Notes under the pieces: generated by a model
Database searches by the model: none
What the model was told of the DNA's origin: nothing
Seen by the model: only the letters and a program-made list of their open reading frames with translations
Shown: one piece after another, positions 48,249-57,976 of the stretch
How the letters are laid out: the number at the start of each line of letters is the position of its first letter
Position numbering within the stretch: the stretch's first letter is position 1
Assembly: GCF_040438925.1 (NCBI RefSeq)
Contig: NZ_CP159258.1
Coordinates: 510,001 to 574,000 of the forward strand
DNA length: 64,000 nt
Direction of reading: 5' to 3'
DNA from: Pseudomonas sp. MYb327
Lineage (GTDB): Bacteria; Pseudomonadota; Gammaproteobacteria; Pseudomonadales; Pseudomonadaceae
Translations under genes and position numbers: made by a program

Positions 48249-48791
48249 ATGAGCATTTCCCTTCGCGACCAGTTGCTCAAAGCAGGGCTGGTCAACCAGA
48301 AGCAGGCCAAGCAGGTCAGCAAAGACAAACAGAAGCAGCAACGCCTGGCCCACAAAGGCCAGGTCGAACTTGATGATTCTCAGCAGCGTGCAGCTCAGGA
48401 AGCCATGGCCGAGAAGGTCAAGCGCGATCAGGAGCTCAACCGCCAGCAGCAGGAGAAGGCCGAGGCCAAGGCCCGCGCCGCACAGGTCAAGCAGTTGATC
48501 GAAGCCACGCGTTTGCCGAAGCTGACGACCGAGGACTACTACAACTTCGTTGATGACAAGAAGGTCAAACGTATCTCGGTCAACACCCTGATGCGCAACA
48601 AGCTCAGCAACGGCTCGCTGGCGATCGTGCATCACGCCGGTGGCTACGAAGTCATCCCGCGTGAAGCGGCGCTGAAGATCCAGGAGCGCGATCCTCAGCG
48701 TATCGTGCAGCTGAATGTGCAGACCGAAGAAGTCGCTGCCGAGGACGATCCGTACGCGGCCTATCAGATCCCTGATGATCTGATGTGGTAA
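48249..48791 (+). CDS. DUF2058 family protein (YaiL-like)
   Basis: A 180-residue basic protein. The first 90 residues are strongly charged and probably a long coiled coil (QKQAKQVSKDKQKQQRLAHK and AEKVKRDQELNRQQQEKAEA); the second half is the conserved domain (YYNFVDDKKVKRISVNTLMR). No function is established. It follows mazG after 28 nt. Confidence 0.88.
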   Translation: MSISLRDQLLKAGLVNQKQAKQVSKDKQKQQRLAHKGQVELDDSQQRAAQEAMAEKVKRDQELNRQQQEKAEAKARAAQVKQLIEATRLPKLTTEDYYNFVDDKKVKRISVNTLMRNKLSNGSLAIVHHAGGYEVIPREAALKIQERDPQRIVQLNVQTEEVAAEDDPYAAYQIPDDLMW

Positions 48792-48815
48792 GCGGTTAAG
48801 GCTGCAATAACGACG

Positions 48816-48840
48816 AACCCCGCTCATGGCGGGGTTTGTC
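48816..48840 (+). terminator. Rho-independent terminator after the DUF2058 gene
   Basis: AACCCCGC / GCGGGGTT hairpin with a TCATG loop and T-rich tail, 24 nt after the stop codon. Confidence 0.75.
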
Positions 48841-48860
48841 GTTTTCAATGCTGTTATCGC

Positions 48861-49049
48861 TCAAGCGGAGCGTAGCGCTCGTTGTTGCTCCAGGATTTCC
48901 AGTTCGGCCTTGTAATTGTGGGCGTCGATTTCGTTATGGAACATCCCGACCAGTAAACCCTGTTGATGCACGTCCCAAATCCGGACACCGGCGGCTACGC
49001 CTTCGTGGGACATGTGTGAATCGTCGCGTTCAGTTACTTTTACAGTCAT
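48861..49049 (-). CDS. Small conserved hypothetical protein
   Basis: A 62-residue soluble protein, MTVKVTERDDSHMSHEGVAA at the start. It has a predicted C-terminal helix (NEIDAHNYKAELEILEQQR) and no Cys or signal peptide. The ATG has AGC-rich DNA upstream and a weak SD. Its composition and codon use look like neighbouring genes, which supports a real gene. I do not recognise the family. Confidence 0.6.
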   Translation of the reverse strand: MTVKVTERDDSHMSHEGVAAGVRIWDVHQQGLLVGMFHNEIDAHNYKAELEILEQQRALRSA

Positions 49050-49272
49050 CTGCTAGCTCCAATCTCTGATATCTGCAGCAAGGCATGTGCAGGACTCTGT
49101 TATAGGGTTTGGTAGCTTGCTAAGTAAACGACTGAGTTTGGAAAGGGTTTTTTGCAAAAACGGCAACAGTCCTGCAGCCCGCTAAATCCGCGACATTCGG
49201 TCGCAGTGCCTTTAGTTTCATGACAAAAGCTTCATATACAGGGCAATGAATTCCTGGATTGAAATGCGTACC

Positions 49273-49337
49273 TGTAGGAGCCCGGCTTGCCGGCGATGGC
49301 AATCTCAAGACGCCATCGCCGGCAAGCCGGCTCCTAC
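49273..49337. repeat. REP pair in inverted orientation
   Basis: TGTAGGAGCCCGGCTTGCCG at 49273 (one extra C) and the inverted unit ending 49337, with only about 16 nt between; together a long hairpin. Confidence 0.85.
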
Positions 49338-49371
49338 AAAAAGCGATTTGCGATGCCACATTATGCAGCGC

Positions 49372-49405
49372 AAAAAAAAACGCCCCGAACCAGTCGGGGC
49401 GTTTT
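49372..49405 (-). terminator. Rho-independent terminator of fabAB
   Basis: CGCCCCGA / TCGGGGCG stem with a 5-nt loop. On the minus strand it is followed by nine T (the A-run at 49372-49380), as expected for the end of fabB at 49430. Confidence 0.88.
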
Positions 49406-49429
49406 CATGTGCGGCTCAGCAGCGGGGAA

Positions 49430-50650
49430 TTACTTGCCTTCCCAGCGCTTCAGTACCAGCGTGGCATTGGTGCCACCGAAACCGAAGCTGTTGCTCATCA
49501 CGGTGTTGATGGTGGCGTTTTCGCGGGTCTTGGTCAGCACCGGCAGGTCGGCCACTTCAGGGTCCAGTTCGTCGATGTTGGCGGAACCGGCAATGAAGTT
49601 GCCTTCCATCATCAGCATGCAGTAGATCGCTTCGTGAACGCCGGCAGCGCCCAGGGAGTGACCCGACAGGCTCTTGGTGGAGCTGATGGCCGGAGCCTTG
49701 TCGCCGAACACTTCACGCACACCTTTCATTTCCGCTACGTCGCCGACCGGAGTGGAAGTGCCGTGGGTGTTCAGGTAGTCGATCGGGGTGTCGACGGTGG
49801 ACAGCGCCTGCTGCATGCAGCGGATCGCGCCTTCGCCGCTTGGGGCCACCATGTCGTAGCCGTCCGACGTCGCGCCGTAGCCAACGATTTCCGCGTAGAT
49901 TTTCGCGCCGCGGGCCAGAGCGTGTTCCAACTCTTCCACCACGACCATGCCGCCACCGCCGGCGATGACGAAACCGTCACGGTCGGCGTCGTAGGCGCGG
50001 GAGGCTTGTTCCGGGGTGTCGTTACGCTTGCTGGACAGGGCGCCCATGGCGTCGAACAGGAACGACTGGCTCCAGTGTTCTTCTTCACCGCCACCGGCAA
50101 ACACGATGTCCTGCTTGCCCATCTGGATCTGTTCCATGGCGGTACCGATGCAGTGAGCACTGGTGGCGCAGGCAGAAGCGATGGAGTAGTTCAGGCCCTT
50201 GATCTTGAACGGGGTGGCCAGGCAAGCGGAAACGGTGCTGCTCATGGTCCGCGTGACGCGGTACGGGCCGACGCGCTTCACGCCTTTCTCGCGCAGGATG
50301 TCCAGCGCTTCCATCTGGTTCAGCGTCGAGGCGCCACCGGAACCGGCAATCAGGCCGGTGCGCGGGTTGGACACTTGCTCTTCGGTCAGGCCGGAGTCAG
50401 CGATGGCGTCTTTCATGGCCAGGTAGGCATAAGCTGCCGCGTGGCCGACGAAGCGATAGATCTTGCGATCGATCAGTTCTTCAAGGTTGAGGTCAATGGA
50501 GCCGGAAACCTGGCTACGCAGACCCATTTCGGCATATTCCGGGTTGAACCGGATGCCAGGGCGGCTTGCACGCAGGTTAGCGGAGACGGTCTCTTTGTCA
50601 TTGCCCAGGCACGAAACAATACCCAGACCAGTGATAACGACGCGGCGCAT
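49430..50650 (-). CDS. fabB: Beta-ketoacyl-ACP synthase I FabB
   Basis: A 406-residue condensing enzyme needed to elongate unsaturated acyl chains. Catalytic Cys in [16 protein letters not shown], His in [11 protein letters not shown] and His in [23 protein letters not shown] lies at the C-terminus. It follows fabA after 11 nt; the pair makes up the anaerobic unsaturated fatty acid route. Confidence 0.96.
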   Translation of the reverse strand: MRRVVITGLGIVSCLGNDKETVSANLRASRPGIRFNPEYAEMGLRSQVSGSIDLNLEELIDRKIYRFVGHAAAYAYLAMKDAIADSGLTEEQVSNPRTGLIAGSGGASTLNQMEALDILREKGVKRVGPYRVTRTMSSTVSACLATPFKIKGLNYSIASACATSAHCIGTAMEQIQMGKQDIVFAGGGEEEHWSQSFLFDAMGALSSKRNDTPEQASRAYDADRDGFVIAGGGGMVVVEELEHALARGAKIYAEIVGYGATSDGYDMVAPSGEGAIRCMQQALSTVDTPIDYLNTHGTSTPVGDVAEMKGVREVFGDKAPAISSTKSLSGHSLGAAGVHEAIYCMLMMEGNFIAGSANIDELDPEVADLPVLTKTRENATINTVMSNSFGFGGTNATLVLKRWEGK

Positions 50651-50661
50651 GCGAATAACCC

Positions 50662-51177
50662 TTAGAAGTTGTCAGTGGAGGTGAAAACGCCGACCCGGAG
50701 GCCTTCGGCGGTGTAGATTTCGCGACCGTCGACAGTGACCGAACCGTCGGCAATGGCCAGGTTCAGCTTGCCCTTCAGGACGCGCTTGATATGGATGTTA
50801 TAGGTGACTTTCTTGGCGGTCGGCAGGACTTGGCCGAAGAATTTCACTTCGCCCGAACCCAGCGCACGGCCGCGGCCCGGCAGGCCTTGCCAGCCCAGGA
50901 AGAAGCCGACCAGTTGCCACATGGCGTCGAGGCCCAGGCAGCCCGGCATCACCGGATCGCCTTCGAAATGGCAGGCGAAGAACCACAGGTCCGGAGTGAT
51001 ATCCAGCTCGGCGACCAATTCACCTTTGCCGTACTTGCCACCTTCTTCGCTGATCAGGGTGATGCGATCAACCATCAGCATGTTCGGGGCGGGCAGTTGC
51101 GCGTTACCTGGGCCGAACAGCTCACCGCGACTGCAGCGCAGCAGGTCTTCCCGGGTAAAGGCGTTTTGTTTGGTCAT
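50662..51177 (-). CDS. fabA: 3-hydroxydecanoyl-ACP dehydratase/isomerase FabA
   Basis: A 171-residue hot-dog enzyme. It makes trans-2-decenoyl-ACP and isomerises it to cis-3. Active-site His is in [15 protein letters not shown] and Asp in [16 protein letters not shown]. First gene of the fabA-fabB operon. A palindrome about 135 bp upstream may be its control site. Confidence 0.96.
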   Translation of the reverse strand: MTKQNAFTREDLLRCSRGELFGPGNAQLPAPNMLMVDRITLISEEGGKYGKGELVAELDITPDLWFFACHFEGDPVMPGCLGLDAMWQLVGFFLGWQGLPGRGRALGSGEVKFFGQVLPTAKKVTYNIHIKRVLKGKLNLAIADGSVTVDGREIYTAEGLRVGVFTSTDNF

Positions 51178-51310
51178 GCGAGCTCCTCAATAGTCCCATG
51201 CGGCAGGTGGGGCAAATCTTCCCGGCCGATCGAAGCGTTCATGCCTCGAACCGGCAGCCTACTCATAGACTATTGCGTTGTGGTGAAAGTCACAGCACCA
51301 AGGACATGAA

Positions 51311-51326
51311 AGTACACTTGTGCACT
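51311..51326. promoter_or_regulatory. Palindrome upstream of fabA (candidate DesT/FabR-type operator)
   Basis: AGTACACTTGTGCACT is an inverted repeat with one mismatch in each arm pair (AGTACAC / GTGCACT). In form it resembles the TetR-family sites of unsaturated fatty acid regulators (DesT in Pseudomonas, FabR in E. coli). It lies 134 bp upstream of the fabA start in a 247-bp gap. Confidence 0.5.
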
Positions 51327-51424
51327 GAAATTTTTATTCAAGCCCCTTTTCGGGCCTGTTCGGGTGCCTAAGACTGCCGCACTTTCGCCTTTCACGCCAG
51401 TCGCAGATGCTCGAAAGGCCTGTA

Positions 51425-53323
51425 CTACTGCACCCAGCGTTGCAGAATTTGCTGCAGATCGTTGCGTTTGAAAGGCTTGGCCAGGTAATCGTTCATTCCC
51501 GCCGACAAGCAGGCCTCGCGGTCGCCCTGCAAGGCATTGGCGGTCAGGGCGATGATCGGCAAGTCGGTGCAGCCGGGCAGTTGGCGGATCAGTCGGGTGG
51601 CTTCGTAGCCGTCGATGATCGGTAGTCGGCAGTCCATCAGGATTGCTTCGAAAATCAGACTCTCGGCACTGCGCACGGCTTGCTCACCGTCGACAGCGAC
51701 GCTGACAGTAAAACCCAGGCTGCGCAACATTGCCTCGATGACGGTCTGGTTGACCGGATTGTCCTCGACTAGCAATACATTGCGCCCTTCGCCATCGCCG
51801 TTACCGGTTTGCGCACGGGGTGTCAGCACCGGTGTTGGCTGTTGATAGAGCGCCAGCGGAATTTCCAGGGTGAACACCGAGCCACGACCTTCTTCGCTCT
51901 GGGCGCGCAAGGTGCCGCCCATGCGTTCGGCGAGGGTGCGGGCGATCGGCAGGCCCAGGCCGGTGCCGCCGTAGCGCCTTGAAATAGAACTGTCGGCCTG
52001 CTGGAACGCGTTGAACATCAATTCCAGGCTTTCTGCGGGAATACCAATCCCGCTGTCGCGCACGGTGCAGGTGAACCACAACAACTCGTGATCCAGGGAT
52101 TGCCATTGCGGTTCGATGGAGACACGGCCCTGCTCGGTGAACTTCAGCGCATTGCCGACCAGGTTGACCAGAATCTGCCGGATTCGCGTCGGGTCGCCCT
52201 GGACCTGCAACGCCCGCATGTCCTCGGGGATATGCAATTGCAGATTAAGCCCGCGCTGTGCGGCGCTGTGCTGGAACGACTGGGCGCAAGCGCCGATCAA
52301 GTCCGCGAGATTGAACGGAATGTGTTCCAGCTCCAGTTCCGAACGCTCGATACGCGAGAAATCCAGAATGTCGTTGATGACTTTGAGCAGGTGTTCAGTG
52401 GACTCCGAGGCCAGCGCCGCGTATTCGACCTGCTCTTCAGTCATCTCGGTGGTTTCCAGCAACTGCAGCATGCCCAGCACGCCGTTCATTGGCGTGCGCA
52501 GTTCGTGGCTCATCATGGCGAGGAAGTCGGACTTGGCGTTGTTGGCCTTCTCCGCTTCCTCGCGGGTCTGGATCAGCTGCGCCATGGCCTGATGCTGTTC
52601 GCGGCTGGCTTGTTCGAGCCCACTGGCGAGGTTGTTGATGTGCTGCGACAACGCACCCAGTTCAGTGTCGTCAACGATGGGCAGGGGTGTTTTGTAGTCG
52701 CCTTCCTGGATCGCCTTGACCGCGTTGCCGATATCGCGGATCGGTTGCGACAGGCTACCCGCCAGGCGTCGTGCAAGCAGAAACGTAAACAACAGGGCGA
52801 ACAGCGCCAGAATGCCGGCCTTGAGCAGGATCTCCTGCTGGCGCTGGCTGAACGCATCGTTGGACAGGCCGACGATCACGCGTCCCAGGTAATCCTCGGC
52901 GGGAGCGGTGGCGGTCTTGCTGCCCTGGAAAAAATCATTGTGCAAAGGGATCCGTTGCAGCCGCACGGGCGCCTGGAACACTTCGACCTGATGCGGGCGG
53001 TTGTGGTTCTCCGACGGTTGCTCGACGTACACCAGAATCCGGTTGGTGCTGTCCTGTATTTCCAGGAACCGCACATTGGGCGTGGCCAGCGTGGCCTTGA
53101 GCAGACTTTCAAGCACCTCGTTGTTGCCCGAAATCACCCCGTACTCGGTGGCCGGTGCCAGTTGATTGGCGATCAACTGGCCAGTGTGATTGAGTTCCTG
53201 GCGCAGGTCCTGGATCCGCACGAAGGTGAAGAAGCTGATCAGCAGCAACGTCAACAGCAAAGCCGGGCCGAGGCTGATGAGCTGGGTCCGGGTGTTGATA
53301 TCCCAACGGCGACGGAAGGTCAT
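51425..53323 (-). CDS. Hybrid sensor histidine kinase (PA1611-like)
   Basis: A 632-residue membrane kinase. TM1 near 15-35 ([20 protein letters not shown]), a periplasmic domain of about 150 residues, TM2 near 185-205 ([20 protein letters not shown]), HAMP, coiled linker, H box ([16 protein letters not shown]), N box [11 protein letters not shown] boxes DSGIGIPA and [13 protein letters not shown], and a C-terminal receiver ([15 protein letters not shown], Asp in [26 protein letters not shown]). There is no Hpt, so phosphotransfer to a separate Hpt protein is expected; P. aeruginosa PA1611, with the same place beside fabAB, works with HptB and RetS. It overlaps the binding-protein gene by 4 nt. 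Confidence 0.9.
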   Translation of the reverse strand: MTFRRRWDINTRTQLISLGPALLLTLLLISFFTFVRIQDLRQELNHTGQLIANQLAPATEYGVISGNNEVLESLLKATLATPNVRFLEIQDSTNRILVYVEQPSENHNRPHQVEVFQAPVRLQRIPLHNDFFQGSKTATAPAEDYLGRVIVGLSNDAFSQRQQEILLKAGILALFALLFTFLLARRLAGSLSQPIRDIGNAVKAIQEGDYKTPLPIVDDTELGALSQHINNLASGLEQASREQHQAMAQLIQTREEAEKANNAKSDFLAMMSHELRTPMNGVLGMLQLLETTEMTEEQVEYAALASESTEHLLKVINDILDFSRIERSELELEHIPFNLADLIGACAQSFQHSAAQRGLNLQLHIPEDMRALQVQGDPTRIRQILVNLVGNALKFTEQGRVSIEPQWQSLDHELLWFTCTVRDSGIGIPAESLELMFNAFQQADSSISRRYGGTGLGLPIARTLAERMGGTLRAQSEEGRGSVFTLEIPLALYQQPTPVLTPRAQTGNGDGEGRNVLLVEDNPVNQTVIEAMLRSLGFTVSVAVDGEQAVRSAESLIFEAILMDCRLPIIDGYEATRLIRQLPGCTDLPIIALTANALQGDREACLSAGMNDYLAKPFKRNDLQQILQRWVQ

Positions 53324-54252
53324 GGGCGGCGTTCTCCTTCAGCCAACAGGGTTGCGACAGACGCTTCGTCTATCTGTTCCATACCTAATGAACGCGCCAC
53401 TTGCGGGTTGCTTGAGACTTTGAACAGCGGCGGGTAATGCGCACGTGGCCAAGCGGCCGGAGGCTCGTCCAGCAGTTTGTCGAGAATCGCCAGCCAATCG
53501 TTCTGATCGCTATAGGTACTGGCCAGGCTGCCGGCTCTGACGAATCCGGCGTTGGGGCCGATCAGCGCCAGTTGTCGGGAATAGCTGCTCAGCAGCAAAT
53601 TCTTCGCGGTTTTCGGGTTGTACAGATCGGGATCATCAAGGCCCAGCAGCACATCGCAGTTAGTCAGCAACGTCTGTAACGGACGGCTGTCATGGGTGTT
53701 GTCCCAGCGTTCGGTGACCAACTCAAGCCCCAGCGGTTGGGCGGCCAGGCGTAGATCCTTCAACAGGAACTCGCTGTGGTGGTCGTACAGCACGCCGATC
53801 CGTCTGGCTTGGGGCAGGAGGATTCGGATCAGGCGCAGCTGGCGATCCAGGGGCGGGTCGCTCCAGAGCAGGCTGAGGTGCGGCGGCAGGGAATCGCCCA
53901 GATGTTGCCGCGCTTGCAGACGGCTGATGCGCAACACCAGCGTTGCCGGGCCACGGGCCTCTTGCAGGCGCCAGTCGAGGCTCGGCATGTCGAGCAAAAT
54001 CAAACGGGTGTCGCCCGGCAGTTTGCCGGGCAGCGGCATATCGGCCAGTGGCCGGAAGCGCACGCGGTCTGCAGGGCGCAACTCGCGCAGCGCCTGGGTG
54101 AAGGTTTGCACGCCGGCGCTGTCTTCGACGCCGGTCAGCAGAATGTCCGCCGCGCTGGCCGACACACTCGTCAGCCAACCACAGACCAACAGGCACAGCA
54201 TGGCCAGCAGATGGCCAAAGGTTGGCGGCTTGCGTGGCGGACTGTGCAGCAT
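53320..54252 (-). CDS. Periplasmic binding protein of the TonB-receptor/kinase operon
   Basis: A 310-residue exported protein. Signal peptide [25 protein letters not shown], cleaved near residue 34. The fold looks like an ABC-type sugar/Trp periplasmic binding protein ([56 protein letters not shown]). No permease or ATPase is near. Wedged between a TonB-dependent receptor (1 nt apart) and a hybrid kinase (4-nt overlap), it probably detects a ligand and passes the signal to the kinase's periplasmic domain. The ligand is unknown. Confidence 0.82.
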   Translation of the reverse strand: MLHSPPRKPPTFGHLLAMLCLLVCGWLTSVSASAADILLTGVEDSAGVQTFTQALRELRPADRVRFRPLADMPLPGKLPGDTRLILLDMPSLDWRLQEARGPATLVLRISRLQARQHLGDSLPPHLSLLWSDPPLDRQLRLIRILLPQARRIGVLYDHHSEFLLKDLRLAAQPLGLELVTERWDNTHDSRPLQTLLTNCDVLLGLDDPDLYNPKTAKNLLLSSYSRQLALIGPNAGFVRAGSLASTYSDQNDWLAILDKLLDEPPAAWPRAHYPPLFKVSSNPQVARSLGMEQIDEASVATLLAEGERRP

Positions 54253-54253
54253 C

Positions 54254-56377
54254 TTAAAACGCCAGCTCCGCGCTGAAATACATCACCCGTCGCTCGTCAT
54301 AGTTGTTGTCGATGAAGGTGGTTGGCTGATTGTCCAGGCGCTGCTGGAGTACGCCAGCCAGTTCCATGTTGGCCTTGCCCAGGCGGATGCGTTTGGCGAT
54401 GCGCGTATCGACCCGTTCAAATCGGTAGCCGTTGAGAGCATTGTCGCCGTAGTAAAAGAGCGCGCTGTTCCAGCCGCGGCCCCAGTCGCGCATCCATCCG
54501 GCGGAGCCGCTGTTGCCTGCGGTCTGTTGCGCGTCCTGCGGGTTGCTCGCGTCGGCATCGACGTAGGCATAGGTCAGGCGCAAGCGGTCTGCACCGCCGA
54601 TTCGCCAGTCAAGTTGGGTTTCCGCTCCAGAAAAACGGGCAGTGTTGCTGTTACTGGCGATGAATTGATTGTTGCGCAGCGGCTCGCTGACCATGCCGGT
54701 GATTTCGTCGTAGAACAGCTTCACATCGACCGCCAGTCCCGTCTCGGCAAAGTAGCCGTTGTAACCCAGTTCCCGGGAGCGCATGTGCTCTTGATCGAGG
54801 TTGCCGGGGCCGCGGGTCCTGACGAAATAACGTGCACTGGACTGGCCATAGGCGGCCGGCTGCAGCTTGGTGACCCGGTAACTCCAGTTGACGCTGTTCT
54901 CGAACATGTCCGGCGATCGGATAGCTTCCGAGTACACCGCACGCAAGCCGTGGCGCGGGTTAATCAGGTAATTGACCGCGACCCGCGGGGTCAGCGAACT
55001 GCCGATCAACTTTGTGTCTTCGTACATCGCGCCGCCCTGCAGCAGCCAGTGTTCGGTGGCGCGCCACTCGAGTTGGCCGAACGTCCGCCAGGTAGTGTCA
55101 TCAAGCGTGCCATTGAAGTAAGTCTCGGAATCTGCCCGGTCGTAACGATAGTTCATGCCGCTGACCAGCCGCAGGCTGTCGGACAGGCTCAGGGTATCTT
55201 GCAATTCTAGATCGTAGCGCGTCTCCCGGGTGCTCTGGTCAATGTCGCCACAGACGGCCTGACTCGCGCCGTTACGCCATTGATCGAGTGCCTGGTTGGC
55301 CAGCGCCTGCTCTGCGGGCGTGCCGGGCGGTGCGCCACGACCCGTGAAACGGGTGATGTTGCGGGCCAGGCGTTCGGTGTAGTTCGGATTCAATTGCCAG
55401 AGTTCGGTCAGTTGCGGGCTGAACGAAATTTCCGCATCGCAGGCGCGCCAGGTTTGCTGCCGATCCCAATGCTGGGCCGAACCCTGGATATAAAGGCTGT
55501 GGTCGGGATGGATGTCCATATTCCAGCGCAATGACCCGGCGTAATCCTTGGCGCTGACGTCGGAGTCATCGCCCGCACGAGTAATCCCCGGGAACACCGG
55601 TCGATAGGTATAGGGACGCTGGTTGGTGCCGTCCTTGGCATTCAATTGCCAATCGAGGCTTTGCCGTTCGTCGAGGTTCTGGCTGACGGCGAGGTTGAAG
55701 CGATTGAGGCGGCGACTGTCATGGTAGTCAGCGCCGGTTCGGTCGGTGTCGAAGCCGTCGTCTTGCTGGCCGGACAACGACAAACGCAAGTCGCCATCCT
55801 CCCAACCCACACCCTGGCTGGCGTAAAAGTCGTTGATGCCACGCTGGCCACGGGTGACTTTCATCCGCGTGCCGTGGCTTTCGGCCGGGTGGCGGGTGAT
55901 GACATTGACCACCGCCATCAGCGCATTGGCGCCGTAGCTGACGGTATTGGGGCCACGGAAAACCTCGATGCGCTCGATGTCTTCCATGGCCACCGGAATA
56001 TCGCTCCAGTCCACCGTGGCCAGGCCGGCGCGGTACACCGAACGACCATCGATCAACACCTGCATGCGCCGCGCTTGCGTGGCATTGGTGCCGTGATAGT
56101 TCACCGCCGCCTGATTGCCGCTGATGTTGCCGACCATCATGCCCGGCACCAGTCGCAACACTTCGCTGATGTCACGGGCGCCGCTGGCGTTGATCAGGGC
56201 GCTGTCGATCACCGTCATGCTTCCCGGCACCGCCGCCGGCGACTGCTTCAGGCGCGTGGCCGTCAGCACTTGCGGCAGCGTTTCGCTGTCGAGGAACAAG
56301 TCGTCGGCCAGCAACGGCGAGCTGAAGACCAGCGCCAGAACCAGCGGCGATCGAGGTGACGAAGCAGCCAGAGACAC
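54254..56377 (-). CDS. TonB-dependent outer-membrane receptor
   Basis: A 707-residue receptor. Short signal peptide (SPLVLALVFSSPLLA), then a plug domain: LPQVLTATRLKQSPAAVPGSMTVID, RDISEVLRLVPGMMVGNISGN, VLIDGRSVYRAGLATVDW and IERIEVFRGPNTVSYGANALM. The rest is the 22-strand barrel, ending in the usual aromatic C-terminus (VMYFSAELAF). No extra N-terminal signalling domain (STN) is present, so it is not a FecA-type transducer. The start is GTG 56377 with AAGGA upstream. It heads the receptor-binding protein-kinase operon. Confidence 0.92.
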   Translation of the reverse strand: MSLAASSPRSPLVLALVFSSPLLADDLFLDSETLPQVLTATRLKQSPAAVPGSMTVIDSALINASGARDISEVLRLVPGMMVGNISGNQAAVNYHGTNATQARRMQVLIDGRSVYRAGLATVDWSDIPVAMEDIERIEVFRGPNTVSYGANALMAVVNVITRHPAESHGTRMKVTRGQRGINDFYASQGVGWEDGDLRLSLSGQQDDGFDTDRTGADYHDSRRLNRFNLAVSQNLDERQSLDWQLNAKDGTNQRPYTYRPVFPGITRAGDDSDVSAKDYAGSLRWNMDIHPDHSLYIQGSAQHWDRQQTWRACDAEISFSPQLTELWQLNPNYTERLARNITRFTGRGAPPGTPAEQALANQALDQWRNGASQAVCGDIDQSTRETRYDLELQDTLSLSDSLRLVSGMNYRYDRADSETYFNGTLDDTTWRTFGQLEWRATEHWLLQGGAMYEDTKLIGSSLTPRVAVNYLINPRHGLRAVYSEAIRSPDMFENSVNWSYRVTKLQPAAYGQSSARYFVRTRGPGNLDQEHMRSRELGYNGYFAETGLAVDVKLFYDEITGMVSEPLRNNQFIASNSNTARFSGAETQLDWRIGGADRLRLTYAYVDADASNPQDAQQTAGNSGSAGWMRDWGRGWNSALFYYGDNALNGYRFERVDTRIAKRIRLGKANMELAGVLQQRLDNQPTTFIDNNYDERRVMYFSAELAF

Positions 56378-56386
56378 AACACATCC

Positions 56387-56441
56387 TTGTTAACAATGGG
56401 TGGCGCGCATGTTAACCGAGCGCGGTGACTTTTCCAGTCAC
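56387..56441. promoter_or_regulatory. Repeats in the receptor/gpsA divergent region
   Basis: The palindrome TTGTTAACAA (56387-56396), a second TGTTAAC at 56410-56416 in direct repeat 22 bp on, and the inverted repeat GTGACT / AGTCAC at 56425-56441. The first lies between the SD and upstream region of the receptor gene. They look like regulator sites, but none matches a consensus I can name. Confidence 0.4.
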
Positions 56442-56572
56442 GATCTCTGCATTTTCCTCGGCTTTAGCGCGCTGGTTGGCTAATGCGCTGCTAATTGACG
56501 CGGGGGCTGGCCGCCACTGGGCCGCTCCGTATAATGCCGACATCGCCACTGGTATGGATTAACGGATTACAT

Positions 56573-57598
56573 ATGACTGAACAGCGCCCGATTGCGGTCC
56601 TGGGAGGCGGAAGTTTTGGTACCGCCGTGGCTAACCTGCTGGCCGAAAACGGGCATCAGGTCTTGCAGTGGATGCGTGACCCGGAACAGGCCGAGGCCAT
56701 TCGGGTCAATCGCGAGAACCCGCGCTACCTCAAAGGCATCAAGATTTTGCCGGGCGTGGTGCCGGTTACCGATCTGCAAGCGACCCTGGAAGCCTGCGAC
56801 CTGAGTTTCGTCGCGCTGCCTTCCAGCGCGTTGCGTTCGGTGTTGGCCCCGCATGCCGACCGGCTAAGCGGCAAAATGCTGGTCAGCCTGACCAAAGGCA
56901 TTGAAGCCGACACCTTCAAACTGATGAGCCAGATCCTCGAAGAGATCGCCCCGCAAGCGCGCATCGGCGTGTTGTCCGGGCCCAACCTGGCTCGCGAGAT
57001 CGCCGAACACGCGCTGACGGCGACGGTGGTCGCCAGTGAAGACGAAGCGCTCTGTGAACAGGTCCAGGCTGTGCTGCACGGCCGTACCTTCCGTGTGTAC
57101 GCCAGCGCCGACCGTTTTGGCGTGGAGTTGGGCGGTGCGTTGAAAAACGTCTATGCAATCATCGCCGGCATGGCCGTGGCACTGGAGATGGGTGAGAACA
57201 CCAAGAGCATGTTGATCACCCGGGCACTGGCGGAAATGACCCGGTTCGCGGTCAATCAGGGCGCCAACCCGATGACTTTTCTCGGCCTGGCGGGCGTCGG
57301 CGATTTGATCGTCACCTGCTCTTCGCCGAAAAGCCGCAACTATCAGGTCGGTTTCGCCCTCGGCCAGGGCTTGAGCCTGGACGAAGCGGTCAATCGCCTG
57401 GGCGAAGTCGCCGAAGGCGTGAACACCCTCAAGGTGCTCAAGGCCAAGTCTCAGGAAGTCGGCGTATACATGCCGCTGGTCGCCGGGCTGCACGCGATTT
57501 TGTTCGAAGGGCGCACGCTTGAGCAGGTGATCGGTCTGTTGATGCGTGGCGAGCCGAAAACCGACGTCGATTTCATTTCCACCAGCGGTTTCAACTGA
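56573..57598 (+). CDS. gpsA: Glycerol-3-phosphate dehydrogenase [NAD(P)+] GpsA
   Basis: A 341-residue cytoplasmic enzyme that makes sn-glycerol-3-phosphate for phospholipids. NAD motif [17 protein letters not shown], the family segment [22 protein letters not shown] and the catalytic Lys in [15 protein letters not shown]. The ATG at 56573 gives the family start [13 protein letters not shown]; upstream codons are leader. Confidence 0.95.
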   Translation: MTEQRPIAVLGGGSFGTAVANLLAENGHQVLQWMRDPEQAEAIRVNRENPRYLKGIKILPGVVPVTDLQATLEACDLSFVALPSSALRSVLAPHADRLSGKMLVSLTKGIEADTFKLMSQILEEIAPQARIGVLSGPNLAREIAEHALTATVVASEDEALCEQVQAVLHGRTFRVYASADRFGVELGGALKNVYAIIAGMAVALEMGENTKSMLITRALAEMTRFAVNQGANPMTFLGLAGVGDLIVTCSSPKSRNYQVGFALGQGLSLDEAVNRLGEVAEGVNTLKVLKAKSQEVGVYMPLVAGLHAILFEGRTLEQVIGLLMRGEPKTDVDFISTSGFN

Positions 57599-57628
57599 GC
57601 CCTCTACTTATCTGGAACGGAGCGAAAC

Positions 57629-57976
57629 ATGAGCGATCAAAAGGTAGAAGCCAAGTACGAATCCATCCTGCTGCGCGTGCTGTGGATGATCGTGTTCGTG
57701 CTGGTCTGGCAAGTGGCGCAGTTCATCCTTGGCGCCGTGGTGCTGGTGCAGTTGATCTATCGTTTGATATATGGCGCCCCGAGCGCCAGCCTGATGAACT
57801 TCGGCGATAGCCTGAGCCAGTTCCTGGCGCAGATCGGTCGTTTCGGCAGTTTTCACAGTGACCAGAAGCCTTGGCCGTTCGCCGATTGGCCAACGCCGCG
57901 TACGCCGGAAGGTGAAGCGCCGCACACCGTGCCGCCAGCCCCGCATCCGGCCCGAGATGAGGAACCCAAGCTATGA
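57629..57976 (+). CDS. DUF4389 family membrane protein
   Basis: A 115-residue protein with one long hydrophobic stretch or two short helices near 14-46 (LLRVLWMIVFVLVWQVAQFIL and GAVVLVQLIYRLIYG), an amphipathic region, and a Pro-rich acidic tail (PRTPEGEAPHTVPPAPHPA). It overlaps sixA by 4 nt and follows gpsA after 30 nt. Function unknown. Confidence 0.82.
   Translation: MSDQKVEAKYESILLRVLWMIVFVLVWQVAQFILGAVVLVQLIYRLIYGAPSASLMNFGDSLSQFLAQIGRFGSFHSDQKPWPFADWPTPRTPEGEAPHTVPPAPHPARDEEPKL

Larger units (their letters stand above)
49050..49429. other. Intergenic region with REP pair and fabB terminator
   Basis: A 380-bp stretch between the small gene (promoter side) and the 3' end of fabB. It contains a REP pair and a terminator, listed separately. 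The first ~200 bp hold the promoter of the small gene and no supported frame. Confidence 0.6.

Noticed and set aside
49259..50665. 468-residue plus-strand frame
   Set aside because: Antisense to fabB, and its start reads through a REP pair.
52088..55210. 449- and 530-residue plus-strand frames
   Set aside because: Antisense to the hybrid kinase, binding protein and TonB receptor, which have clear domains.
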